Source: Cheiracanthium punctorium
Lineage: Eukaryota; Arthropoda; Arachnida; Araneae; Cheiracanthiidae
Assembly: GCA_038373885.1 (NCBI GenBank)
Contig: JAWZYV010013021.1
Location: 62,001 to 126,000 of the forward strand
Length of the DNA stretch: 64,000 bases
Direction: 5' to 3'
Position numbers and translations under genes: made by a program. Of the stretch, positions 23,127 to 34,630 are shown in pieces (positions within the stretch are counted from its first letter, which is position 1; the number at the start of each line of letters is the position of its first letter). The notes beneath the pieces were generated by a model. The model did not search any database. It was not told the origin of the DNA and was given only the letters and a program-made list of their open reading frames with translations.

Positions 23127-23789
23127 TTCAGAGTGTGTCACAATTCCCTCCCGAGTTTGGAAAGCTTATTAAAAAATATATTACCAATACAGCAACGAAG
23201 TTGACTTTATTGAATAAAGGATGTTACATGATTTTTTTTCATAAATGTTCAATATGTGAATCTTTCGTGATGTGGCAGCTATCAAGTCTAAAGTCAAATT
23301 CTTCCCTCCCATTATCGCTTTAACTTGTCGCGATCAATGGTAGCGAATGCGGTTGTGATCCTTTGGCGTAAATGAGGCACAGGGGGCACCAACACATGAT
23401 ATTTTATATAACTCCATAAAAAAATCGCATATTTATGATCTGGAGAGCGTGGTGGCCACGGATGAAGGCGATTGTCGTCGATAGAGCCTCGACCAATTCA
23501 ACGACGAGGATGCTGGTTATTTGTGAAAAACAAAACTTGTAATGTTTCTTTTCCCCGTAAAGTCAACTTTGATGCGGTATTGGTAATATATTTTATAAGC
23601 CTTCCAAACCCGGAGGGGGGGGGGATTGTGACACACTCTATATGTATATATTTAGAGATACAGGAAGCTCGTGATTTGTGAAGCAAAACTTGTAGTGTTC
23701 TTTTCTTCAGTAAAGATAACTTGCCGTATCGGTAATATATTATTTTTTATAAGCCTTCCAAACCCGGGAGAGAATTGTGACACACCCTG
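23127..23789. mobile_element. Deleted mariner-type element with TA sites
   Basis: The left end has ttcagagtgtgtcacaattc next to TA. Right-end sequences occur twice, near 23590-23640 and 23715-23789, both reading aagccttccaaaccc ... gtgacacac. The two right-hand segments (about 23516-23640 and 23660-23791) are direct repeats, so a second truncated copy or a duplication follows the first. A transposase relic lies between. Confidence 0.7.
23290..23515 (-). pseudogene. mariner/IS630-type transposase relic
   Basis: The minus strand reads PRRWIGRGSIDDNRLHPWPP, RSPDHKYAIFLWSYIK, VPPVPHLRQRITTAFATID and RDKLKR. This is the C-terminal catalytic part of the arthropod mariner-like family, where PRSPDLTPxDFFLWGFxKD is usual. 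The N-terminal half is missing and at least one stop follows the last block. It belongs to the element at 23127-23789 and is not functional. Confidence 0.75.
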
Positions 23790-23791
23790 TA

Positions 23792-24444
23792 TTTATAAAT
23801 CCCTGATTAGATACATCGTTGGAAAAAGCAACTAAAAATGTGTAGGGGGTTGCATTTTCCTCACGTTTTCTCCCTTTTTCTCACAATCCTTCCTTAGCCT
23901 GAAACACTTGTAATAACCAATTCTTCGATAAATCATTCGTAATATTTAAGCGAACTCTTTTTCGTGATGAAAGTATTATTATCCATAGTAAAAAGTTTTC
24001 AACAATTAACCAAATACTGGGCTTGTATAAAAAAGACTCTTTTTAAACTTAAAAAAATTAACCATAATAAATTTTTGATAAATATAAGCTGAAAGCGCAA
24101 ATTTAAATTTTATTTCGAATCTCGATTTTCGAATCTTTCTGTCTTAACAGAGTTGAATTGACAGAAATGTGGCGGGACAGTTAGAAAATTGTATTAGTTT
24201 TTAGTGCTAAGCAAGATGAGTGGATAAAGAAACATCTTGAAGATTATCTGCGGATACTCGGATTCGTCACTTTATAGTTTTGAAATCGTGAAATTTTCTA
24301 ATGCGAAATAAAAGATAATTGATCCTTTTTTTAAAAATATATGATCCAAAACTATACCAAAGAAAGTGAAAGTTATTTAAAAAAATCATACGCGTTTAAC
24401 ATAGAACCTCTTCCTTTTTTTTGAAATTAAGTTAAAAAAATTGA
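23792..24444. other. Gene-free AT-rich stretch
   Basis: No homology seen. Long A and T runs only. Confidence 0.5.
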
Positions 24445-24676
24445 TGTGCCCCACCAGTGGCCGAGGACATAGCGCTCTCTCAACTAGTAAACGGAAGGTG
24501 CCTGGTTTAAATTCAGGTCGCATCCGCTTACCTAGCCTTTCAGAGATTCCCGGATTTTCTCATAAACTTCGAGTAAATACAGTTTAGGACCCCTTAGAAA
24601 AACACCCACGGAGAACACTCCCCTCGGACTAGATCCCCCGAGTTGATAATCAACGTAATCTAAAAAAAAAAAAAAA
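24445..24676 (+). repeat. tRNA-headed SINE, copy 1
   Basis: Head ccccaccagtggccgagg with a decayed box B (ggtttaaattc), then aggtcgcatcc, a body with gattcccggattttctcata and aggaccccttagaaa, and a poly-A tail (24662-24676). Same family as 44470-44645 and 47390-47590. 24677-25259 beyond it holds nothing recognised. Confidence 0.75.
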
Positions 24677-25259
24677 ACGAAAAAACATTATTTCTTTCAT
24701 GTCTATTAAATTAGATACATTTTTATGAGCTCCATTTAAACTTATTTAATTTGAAATTAAGATAGGATACTTGAAACAATTATGCAGATTTTCTGAAATG
24801 TAAAAAGAATTTTTTAATATAAGAATTATAATGAAATATGCACATTTTGGAACGTAATTACAAACATCCTGATTCTATGGAAACTAGGAAATGATTGGGA
24901 AGTATTTTTTACCCCCCCCCCCGGTCCCACCGAATCATTCGAGCTCCCTCAAAATTTTTTACAAGTCGGCGCCAGGGTGCACCGCTGCCTTTCACAACTT
25001 CTCCAGAAAAACTTCTGGCTATGTTTGCGACAAAAGATAACAGCGCAGAAAGGTTCTTCGATTTTATGACTTCACCGAAATATCCCATCCAATCACCCAC
25101 CTCAGACAATTAGAATATCAGAACTTAAGGAATTAAGCCGTATTCTTCCTGTTTGAAGCTATTTCTGCCATTTCTAGCCATTTTAAACGTCGTTAGTCAT
25201 AGGTCCATTCGGGTTATTCGTGTCTGTAATTCTCCATTTGCATCATTAAATGTTATTTA

Positions 25260-26290
25260 CAGTGGCGGCTCGTGGGATACAGCAAGTAGAGCCGGGCTGC
25301 ACTTGAAATTATCAGCACATAGTTTAAAATAATTTATTCTACTAATTTTCCTAAATTCAGATTAGAATTGTGTAATTCCTACGGTAAATTAAAAAAATCT
25401 CCAAAAAAACCAAACACAAAAAAACGTATTGTGGCCGGATCGCTCATTCAGAAAAAAAGCACTTTAATCTTCCCGTTATTAAATTGGGAAAATCTTTGGT
25501 TCAGCCCAGAGCGCTGAAAAGAAAATTGGCAGCACCGTTGCCATGACAACGACTACGTAAGCAGCCTCTCCGGCATAGGGAGTATGCAGCTGATACAGCC
25601 GATGGAAGATTTTCTAACGGCGGCTGAACTTGAGAACTCGACTAACTGATTCGCTCGGACGAGAAGTGAGGGAGGGGGTAAGGAGAATATATGTTTGGAA
25701 AACTCTCGACTTTATATTGCTGAATTTATCAAGAAGGTAAACCTGAATAGACGCTTATGAATGGACAATTACCCATCAAAGCAGTATTCTTTTTAAGTAA
25801 GCAAGAACTGGCATTTAGAGGACATGGCGAGCGAGAAAATTCTTTAAACATGGGAAATTTTAAAGAGCTTTTAAAATTATTGATATCTGAATTAAAACAA
25901 CGCCTTTTTATGGGGACATCACTGACCGATTCGCATGTTTAAAAGAAAGGAGGATAAATTTGACTTATAAAAAATAAGTAAGTTTTCTTTTTTTTTCTTT
26001 TCTTCTCAAGTTATCGTTACAAAAGAAAATTCTAAGGAAACTTCGAATGAGACACGGATTAATGCAATTTTGAGGATAAGAGCGGATGGTTGAAATTTAT
26101 GTCCATTTTATGGAAGTAAAATAGGATCGCTGACATTTTTATGTAATTTCTTTTTTTTTTCCTCGGTGAGGGCTTAATCCGCCAGCTTTCGAATTCAGTA
26201 ACAAAGATTTTCTAATCCTGTCCGGAGGAAAGGAGGGGGGGCTCATATGCTTCCGGCTGCACTAACATTTTTGACCACGGGCCGCCACTG
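25260..26290. mobile_element. Deleted hAT element with 8-bp duplication
   Basis: The ends are CAGTGGCGGCTCGTGG and CCACGGGCCGCCACTG. Flanking gttattta is duplicated exactly at 25252-25259 and 26291-26298. The 1031-bp element keeps a short piece of transposase (25757-25942), so it is an internally deleted derivative of an autonomous element. Confidence 0.88.
25757..25942 (+). pseudogene. hAT (DUF4371-type) transposase fragment
   Basis: The frame contains FFLSKQELAFRGHGERENSL followed by NMGNFKELLKLL. This matches the conserved KQ-LAFRGHDE-S-NRGNFxELL block near the start of the DUF4371 region in TTF-zinc-finger hAT transposases. Everything before and after is deleted. It lies inside the element at 25260-26290 and supports its hAT assignment. 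The family is related to, but distinct from, the complete transposase at 34631. Confidence 0.7.
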
Positions 26291-26632
26291 GTTATTTAAA
26301 TTTATTTTATAATGCGCATGCGCAAACATGATGGTAAAAACGATGGTCTACGTCTTTCTAAAAGCGTAGACATTCTGCGACAGCGAAACAAAACTTCCTA
26401 GACGACTGTCTGGATGCCGAGAACACAATAGCGCACCTTGACTTGATGTTACAATTTATTCCTTTAAGGACATGTTCAAAACGAGGCACAATCAAAATTT
26501 TGTTTTGTTATTGCAATTAGTTTATTATTAATTTATTTTTCTCTCAGCTCGAAATAATTTTTAGCCATTTCTATCCATTTTTCGCTGTGATTCTAGCCAC
26601 TTTAAATCCGGCAGAGTTGCAACTAGGGATGG

Positions 26633-26900
26633 ACACGCGATACATCGCATCGTGTCGCGTTCCTGTTTAGCATGCGAGACTAGAACGCGAGACAAAACAG
26701 AGAAAATTTTTCGAGGCAAGACGCGAGTCGAGAAAGGAAATATTTAGCAAGGCGAGACACTAGACGAGACAGAGAATTGTCTCACACGAAATTTCTCAGG
26801 AAAATTTCTCGTCCATAAATTTACGATACGAATTGCTTTTCAATCAGAATAGAAGTGCTGTATTTGAGGCGGTATACCATCCTCATCACCGTATTTTTTA
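26633..26900. mobile_element. End of hAT-like element, GGGATGGAC type
   Basis: Starts tagggatggacacgcg and carries gagac/gtctc subterminal repeats to about 26800, like the element at 59118-61659. The text around ttctcgtccataaatttacg parallels 59300-59320 there. No right end or target duplication was found, so it is a partial copy. 26901-27639 has no recognised gene. Confidence 0.6.
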
Positions 26901-27639
26901 TTTTAAAAGGAGACGTTTATTTTGTATAATTATTTTGAACATAATGATATTTTTATTTTGTGATTTTAGAACGGTGTGATGTGCAAACGAAAAGGACTTT
27001 TTATAGACCGCCCAAATAGAGTTCCGTACAATCTTTTTTGTCAGAATTTAGAAATATAATACATATACGAAGAACCTCACTAATGCATCGACAAACCAGG
27101 CAGCTATTTGATCCCTGGTATTTTATTTTGCATTTTTAACCTAAAAATAACTCTAAATTCTGTAAGTGTATATCTAGCGTGAAGTCAGTTCCATGACTCG
27201 CATTAACTTTCGTTTAAATCAATAGTATTCAATCTATGGATCGTGTCGTCATTCATGGGTTCTCATAGGAGCACTTTTAAGGGAATTTCATGCATTTCAA
27301 AGAAGAGGGGAATGGTTATCTCAGTCTTTGAAATACTTTAAAACTGAAGTAATACAAGAAAGTTCACTATGTTATAAAAATACTTATTACACCCAGTGGC
27401 GGATATACAGGTTGTGTGACGGCGATCTATAATATACATACCCTTTTTAAACTTATTCGAATGTACCATTTAAACACTAGTACGTTTTAATTGATTTGCA
27501 TTCGTAGGCCGAAATGCATAAGAATAACTTTTGCAATCCTGTGAACAAATTATTAGCACTACACACACCAAAATCTACGCAGGTCATGCGACCGTGACCT
27601 ATAACATACGAGCTCAATTTGAGCTCAATCGACTGCGCC

Positions 27640-27800
27640 GTTTAGACACTAGTGTTAAGACAATGAGTAAGGTCGATAGCCAAAGTGTGAAGGTACCGCG
27701 TTTGGAGATACTACGCGGCTGTCGATCTAACGGTTTACAGTTTCGGACGGTTTTCTGCCGATGCAATAGCGCACTTTCAAGAATTTCTATCCATAGACCA
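27640..27800 (+). repeat. SINE, body family copy E
   Basis: Head with ggtcgatagccaaagtgtga, junction cgcggctgtcgatctaacgg, then tttcggacggttttctgccg. It is truncated soon after the body begins. Confidence 0.65.
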
Positions 27801-28166
27801 TAATGTAAACGAATTCTTTTTTACAGCTCTTAACAACTTTCCTTTTTTGCGCCCCGGGTTTTAAGTCAGAAGACATCTGGGTTGACAAATTTTTGTGATG
27901 TCGTGTGAGTTAAATAATCCCCGTGAATCAAAGTCAAGTCACTGTCAGTCAAAATGTTCCTGTAGAACTGGCGAAATCGTATTTTTTATCTGAATGCTCC
28001 TTTTAATTACTATTTAGCCTTACTTGCCTGGCCGTAGCAACAAACTGCTAAAATAGAAGATGTAGTTATTTATTCAAAGTAAATACAGGACTATTACAAG
28101 CTTGAATTTTTCCTAGTTGGCTGTATTATTTTTTTTTAAGTTAAAATCTGAAACACTTAAGAACAC

Positions 28167-28209
28167 AGTGCGTATTTAAAATCTGAAACACAGATTTTAA
28201 ATACGCACT
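28167..28209. repeat. Perfect 19-bp hairpin
   Basis: 28167-28185 and 28191-28209 are perfect inverts (agtgcgtatttaaaatctg) around a 5-nt loop. Relatives of the right arm recur at 51167-51187, without the left arm. Confidence 0.85.
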
Positions 28210-28249
28210 TGAGTGCTATGTATTAAAAGCATATCATAGTCTATGCTTC

Positions 28250-28735
28250 TTCCCTAGTTTTCTTCATTATTTCATTAAGTTGAAAAGTGTATTATTATTC
28301 ATTGTGCTGTATTTTTTTTCCTTGCTCCATAAAACACATCTTTGGATTCTAAATCTATCATTAAATCACCTACTAAAACTGTTTTACAAGCATATTCCAA
28401 CTATACTTCAGCATTTTAAATACTGTTTGGAATGTGTATCATAATTCATGAGTGTGCCGTGTTTTTCTTTCTTGCTCACAAACTCTTCTTCAAAATTGAA
28501 ATCTATATTAAAATTGCCTACCAAAACTGTTTAAGAATCTTTCTCAGGCATATTCTAACTATACTTCACCTTTATAAATACCATTTGGAAAGTGTATCGT
28601 AATCTATGAGTGTACCATATTTGTCTTCCTGTTCCATTAAACACATCTTCGGAATTGAGATCTATATTAAAATCGCCTTCTAAAACTGTTTTACAATTTT
28701 CGCCAGGCATATTCTAACTATACTTTTCCTTTGTA
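28250..28735 (+). repeat. Tandem repeat, ~155-bp units
   Basis: About three diverged units. The marker acacatctt or its variant recurs near 28335, 28480 and 28640, with shared aaaactgttt, catattctaactatactt and atgagtgt segments. Part of the unit also occurs at 51150-51290. Confidence 0.75.
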
Positions 28736-29800
28736 ATAATCTGTCGCGTTTGCCAGTTTCTAGCCAAATTTGGAAGATATCACAGAGCTTGGTTTGGTTT
28801 TGAAGACGTATTTTTGACACCAAACTTGGCGATCAATTATCAAAAATTGCAAACCTTGTGAGACTTTCAACATTTTTTCTCCCCTTCCCCTTCGCTTTAT
28901 CTGGCAATCACATCTGAAAAGTGCCTCGCCGCGACAGGGCATGTAGACAAAGACAAATTATGTCGACGCTGAAAAACATGCTTGATTTTAATCGTACTGT
29001 AGTTCTAACAACGAGTGAGTGTGAGGATTCGAAGCATAAAGAAACTAGTCCTTGTACTAAACAGTGAATGTCTGTCATACATACCTTACACATTACTGTT
29101 AACATTTAAATGGAAAATAGCGTCGTGTAATACTTATATGTACTGACTGAGCATAAATAAAATTATTTTGACTCTCAATTTTCTCACTTTTGTTCATTGA
29201 AGCTTTACTTGCGGATCCAGAACTGTCACTAGTAAATTATTGCCCTGTTGTGGTTAACGTGAATCATAGTACACATGATTAAGCACGCATGAGGTACTCA
29301 AACGTGAGACACTCATATTTCTAATGAACAAGCTGTATCATTTTCGAGCACTTCATATTACCAATCCCCCCCCCCCTTCCGAAAAAAATTGTAACGAGAA
29401 TGATCGGCTCATGTCGGCAATTATAAAAGAACGATATCACTTTTGGTATTAAACACGTAAACCAGTATATCTCTTAAAATGTATTAATGTTGTCGAAATT
29501 CTCTTCAGATTCCCAACCTTTTCACTACCTCGACCAGAAATGTAGAGGGTAATTTATTCGGGGTAAAAATATGCATTAGTGTCGGGAATAAATAAATGTA
29601 ATTTCTGCAAGACATAAAAATCTAAAAGCTCATGGTAACTGATCTAAAAATTTCGGCGTCGAGGGGGTATATATCCATTGCTACGCCTCTAATTTCGACT
29701 TCCTTAATTTCATTTTATTAATAGACCAACAAATTAATTTTTTCATTTAAAAAAGAAAAAGAAAACAAACTGTTAAAACACAAAAAAATAATCTTCACCC
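28736..29800. other. Gene-free stretch
   Basis: No gene seen. 29635-29690 (actgatctaaaaatttcgg) is the reverse complement of 15590-15640, marking another dispersed repeat. A poly-C run is at 29366-29377. Confidence 0.5.
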
Positions 29801-30250
29801 TTCAAAACGTCCCTGAAACCTCTGCCCATTTAAAAATTTCAATGACACCCTCTGAAATCTCGGCTTAGACGATTAAATAACCCAGATAATAAAAAACGAT
29901 TTCTCTTCAATATCCAAAACTCTAGAGTCAGACTGGCAACCGCGGGATAAGCCAAAACGCTGAGACTTTCCACTTCATCCAAAACAGTTTTTACAATCGT
30001 AAAAAGGCGGCATGTCCCAGCTGACTGTGCCCCAGAGATGTTTAAATGTTTTATTTAAAAAGTAAGCAGAAATAGAAGAAGAAATCCGTTAAAAGTGCGA
30101 AAAGTTATTTTCGATCCCCAATATGTCCCAGGAATAATATAGACCCATTGAAAACTTAATTGACTCCTTTTGGAATCTCGGCTTTAGAAGTTCAAGTAAT
30201 TTAGCTCATGCACCCACTATTAGAAAAAAAGGTTTTTCTTCAAGATCATG
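29801..30250 (+). repeat. Diverged tandem pair, ~320-bp period
   Basis: cccatttaaaaatttcaatg ... tctgaaatctcggctta at about 29825 is matched by cccattgaaaacttaattga ... tggaatctcggcttta at about 30145. Other blocks in between also correspond. 30251-30874 holds simple ggcaaaatt/ttggtaaa-like repetition and no gene. Confidence 0.6.
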
Positions 30251-30874
30251 TACACAGGGCCCTTGCTAAAGTGGGAGGTGGGGTAGGGGGAGTCTACCCT
30301 CTAATACTCGCAAAATTCTGTTAAACTTGGCAAAATTAGACTCCTAATTGGCAAACTTGGTAAAAATAAATAAATAAATAAAATAACGAAAACCATAATT
30401 CATTTCTGATACGCTTGACAAAATTACACAAACCCAGTTGGCAAAATTAAAAGTTGGTAATATAGTTGATAAAAAAATTAATAAGTTGGTAAAAACCGAT
30501 ATTTGACTTGGCAGTTTATCTCCCCTCCTTAAATAAAGCCTTAGCAATGGCTTTGTATGTACCCCTTTATATACCCTTATATTATTCAATATACTCCTAT
30601 CATACTGTCTGACTCGCGACTCCTAGACATGGGCGTCGGCACAAAATTTTCCGATGCAGGGGTTGGGGGAGAACAAAGATTGTTTCAACATATGGTTATC
30701 GTATTGGAAAAAAACTGAAAAGCAGAGAAAACACGGCATATAATAATCTAGGGGGGAGGCAAATGATCCCCTTGGCCTATGCTTCCGAAGCCCTTGCTCC
30801 TGGACAGCCCCTATGTCCGTGTGTGTGCTACATACAAAACATAAGTAAGAGTGGCTCTCACGCAACACTTATCC

Positions 30875-31480
30875 TACACCCTCCTCTCAGCCCGAAAAGC
30901 CGTTGATTCGGATCAGAAATCTTTAAAGTTATTTGAACCGTTAGATCTTATACCGTATTTAAATATATTGACACCAATATGTTATAATTTGTAACGAAAT
31001 GTTCCAATATTATTGCATATAGTTATGTAGCTATAACGGTATGAAAATATCGTTCTGTTCCTTTAACGTTATGGTCTCATACCGTATTTAAAACGTTATT
31101 CAGCGAAATGCTATATTCTATAACTAATTGATACTGTATCGTTATTAAATAGTTAGGTGAGTTTAACGTTATAAACTAAGCGTTAGCATGAGTAACCGAA
31201 TGCATTCTGTTACTTTTTGTTCAGTTTCTGAGTATAACACAAAACGGAATAACGTTATAATAAGTATACCATTGAATAACGTTATTCTGAATAACGTTAT
31301 TGCAATAACGTATTCATTTGCGTTCTGTAGATTTGTTACGGTACGATAATAAAGTACAAAATGTAACGTAACTAATACATATCAAGCAGTTATTTGTACA
31401 TATAAAAATTGTATAACGAATTATTTTGTTACAAGGCCGAATAACGTTACAATTTTTTTACGTTAAGTTACGGATCCCTG
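30875..31480. repeat. AACGTT-rich dispersed repeat, copy 2
   Basis: Reverse complement of 13883-14490, from the end ccctcctctcagcccgaaaa to the end ggatccctg. Several aataacgttatt 12-bp palindromes cluster at 31246-31310. Confidence 0.75.
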
Positions 31481-31804
31481 CTAAAAAGTTTCCTTATCTA
31501 GCGGTTGCGAAAAGTTATCTATCAAACGATTGCGAAATATACTGGCTGCGGCTGCAAGGAGTGCGCTGCGGCTGAGGGTTGATGCAGAACTCTTATTTTC
31601 CATCTACTCATGCAAACACGCAGACTTAACACATTGTCTGCCGCCTTGACGTAGATATGGGTACCAGGGACGGAGGTACATAAGGGCTGGACCTTCATTG
31701 CGAAATTTCCTACTTTCGCAATAAGGAGAGCAGAACATTTCTATGTAAACTAATGGCCGTGAAAATCTAGACAGCCCACAGCTTCTAGCTGGGAATCACT
31801 ATGT

Positions 31805-32162
31805 GATACTGTATCGTTATTAAATAGTTAGGTGAGTTTAACGTTATAAACTAAGCGTTAGCATGAGTAACCGATTGCATTCTGTTACTTTTTGTTCAGT
31901 TTCTGAGTATAACACAAAACGGAATAACGTTATAATAAGTATACCATTGAATAACGTTATTCTGAATAACGTTATTGCAATAACGTATTCTGTTGCGTTC
32001 TGTAGATTTGTTACTGTACGATAATAAAATACAAAATGTAACGTAACTAATACATAACGAAAATCAAGCAGTTATTTGTACATATAAAAATTGTATAACA
32101 AATTATTTTGTTACAAGGCCGAATAACGTTACAATTTTGTTACGTTAAGTTACTGATCCCTG
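31805..32162. repeat. AACGTT-rich dispersed repeat, copy 3 (partial)
   Basis: Direct repeat of about 31129-31480 with few differences, ending gatccctg. The 324-bp spacer 31481-31804 has no recognised feature. Closeness and high similarity suggest a local tandem duplication. Confidence 0.8.
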
Positions 32163-32164
32163 TT

Positions 32165-33000
32165 CTAAAGTCCAGTTGGTGTAGAAAGTTCTAGTAAAAA
32201 GTCCACTTGTCAGGATGGAACACAAACTTTCTTGCTTCTAGAACTTCCTCGAACAATCAGCTGTACAAGAGTCACAAGCACAGTCAAACAGTAAATGCTT
32301 TTAACAGTCAGCTTAGATCAGAAGCTCTCACTAATGCTGTATTTCTCACACAAAATAAAACACTTCCACGGGCAAAATTCAATGGAAATATGAAAGGATT
32401 TACACACATAACTTTAAAATCAGCTTTGTAAACGAGCGCGAAAACACCGCTTCTATCACAGAGCAAAGCAAGCGTACTGACTCAGAGCTTGATCCACACT
32501 GAACTGGGGCCTCTGAAACGCTTGTATTTATAGGTAGGGGAGAAGCTACAAGAAACTTCTCGAAGAGTCTATTTCTAGAGGATTCCACATAAAACGGGAA
32601 TTTTGATTACGCCATAGAAGAGAAATGTTAGGTTATTATGCATGTTATGCAGAAAAAGAATCTTTACAAGCCCCTTTGGGAAAATCGGGCCAAATGATCA
32701 AAATGTCGCCAAAAATAAGTCTCCATAAGTGAAGTTACCGAATTCCTAGGACTAAATCAGCATCGAAAAGCAAGCAAAAACACTGCTTCTATAGCGTAAC
32801 ACATCAAACACACTGAATGGGAGCTCAACTCACACTGAACCGGGCCTCTGAATGCCTGTATTTATAGGTGACGCGGAAGCTGCAAGAAGCTTCCAAAAAA
32901 GCCTATTTCTCGAAGATTCCACATAAGGCGAAAATTTTGATTACGTCATAGAGAAATATTAGGCTATTATGGGATTTTAATGCTGAAAATCGTGATAAAA
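32165..33000 (-). repeat. LTR-like repeat, two minus-strand copies
   Basis: 32165-32740 and the shorter 32770-33000 are the reverse complement of the repeat at 54350-54930. Shared parts are tatttatagg (a TATA box on minus), a gattacg(c/t)catag segment and ttctagaacttc. The tandem order suggests one complete and one partial copy. Confidence 0.55.
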
Positions 33001-33875
33001 TCTTTTCAAAATCGTGAGCAGACGTTTTGCATTTTCCCCTTAAATCATGTGTACAGACCAAGAAAGTTATGAACTCACTGGTCATTTGGACCACAGACTA
33101 GACATTCTAATTTCTACTCTTGATATTCTCAGTACAAAAAATTTTGACAGATGGAAACATTATTTTCTTTGAAAATAATATTTATTTTTTTAACTCTCGC
33201 GAGCGAAATGAATGAAAGGCGAAAAGCTCGGAACCTACGAGTACAAATAGCGTTTTTCAATTTGCAGAAAGTCCCTTAAAAACGCGCAAAAATTAACTTG
33301 TAATATCTCCGAAAATTATCGTAGAAAATTGGTGAAAATTTACATTTAGGGTAATTTGAAGGTTTTCTTTCGTTTAATAAAGTCAAAATACGGTGTTGCC
33401 ATTGAGACATACGAAGTTGATGCAGAATTAAAAATGAAGACGGCCCCTTATGCAAATTAAATTAATAGTAAATTAAAGTATGCGTTATTTGCAACTGAAT
33501 GGTATATATAACTTTGCTGTACGACGAACGACGGCGAAATAAAGAGCAAGTGGGACTTTTTTTTCCGCAACTGTACATACAACCTATATGTAAAATTTCA
33601 TAACTTTCTATTCATAACTTTTTTTTTAATCTTGTGGGAAATTGCAAATATCAGAAACTGAGAAAATCAAGTTTCTTTACATTGCCATTTCTTTACATTT
33701 GCCAAAAAGTCCATGTTAGCTTTATTACTTTTAATTGCTGCGGGCGTAGTTTTTGTTCGATTTTGATGCGGTTTGTTTTAATATATTCCTAACTATCTGA
33801 ATTATTTTTTTTTTAATTACTTTTGAAAAATTGATTTTTTAGAAGTTTAAAGGTACTATGTCCCCTTAACAAAAG
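33001..33875. other. Gene-free stretch
   Basis: No protein homology. A TATA-like gtatatataac (33501-33511) and an aataaag (33539) lie close together, which could be part of another LTR, but no second copy was seen. Confidence 0.4.
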
Positions 33876-34020
33876 ATTCCTGCAATTCGCCGTCTAAATT
33901 AACTTAGCCCTTCTAAATTAACTTAAAACCGTCTAAATTAACTTAATTAACTTAAAATCGTCTAAATTAACTTAACCGTAACAAAAGATTCCTGCAATTC
34001 GCCGTCTAAATTAACTTAAA
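33876..34020 (+). repeat. Minisatellite of ctaaattaactta units
   Basis: Six or so copies of cgtctaaattaactta and shorter variants, bracketed by two copies of aacaaaagattcctgcaatt (33879 and 33978). It lies directly left of the hAT element. Confidence 0.85.
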
Positions 34021-34630
34021 CGCGGCTTCCAGCCAGGCCCTGATTACCGCACAGGCCAACTAGGCCGCGGCCTGGGGCCCCCAAATTTTAGGGGCCCCCA
34101 AATGATAGATTTACTTAAGTTTTACTCTAAAAAATTATTATCAAAACATTACTAAAGACAGATAAAGATATGTACTTTTACAACACATGCCGACACGCAA
34201 ATTGTTTTCTTTACATTTTATTCAGTGCAAAACAAACGACCGAATACACGTCATGTGAAGGTCCAAAACATTCTACCACCTAAGATTCACCCTCTTGACG
34301 TCATTTGAAGAGCAACTTATGCGCATTCATTTGCGCATTGACTCTGTCTTTCTCTAACTGACAACTATTGGATTTATTTCTGTGATAGTGGCAACAGTCA
34401 AAATGAAAAAAATGGTTGTTGTTGTTTCCGCCCGGACTCCTTTGAATCACGTGGTTTGAATGAACATCTGAACGTCATACGTTAGCATGCTTGAAGTGAA
34501 GTTGTAATCTGCACGTATTGTGAGAATAATTGAGTTGATTTATTTTAAATTAAAATGCATCCCCGAAAGTATTTGTCCGGCTCTCAGAAACGGTCTAAAA
34601 AAAAAAAATGAGGAACATCAAGCTAAGCGA

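Noticed and set aside
30600..30800. MITE suggested by a gggcgtcggc motif
   Set aside because: No matching inverted end or duplication was found nearby.
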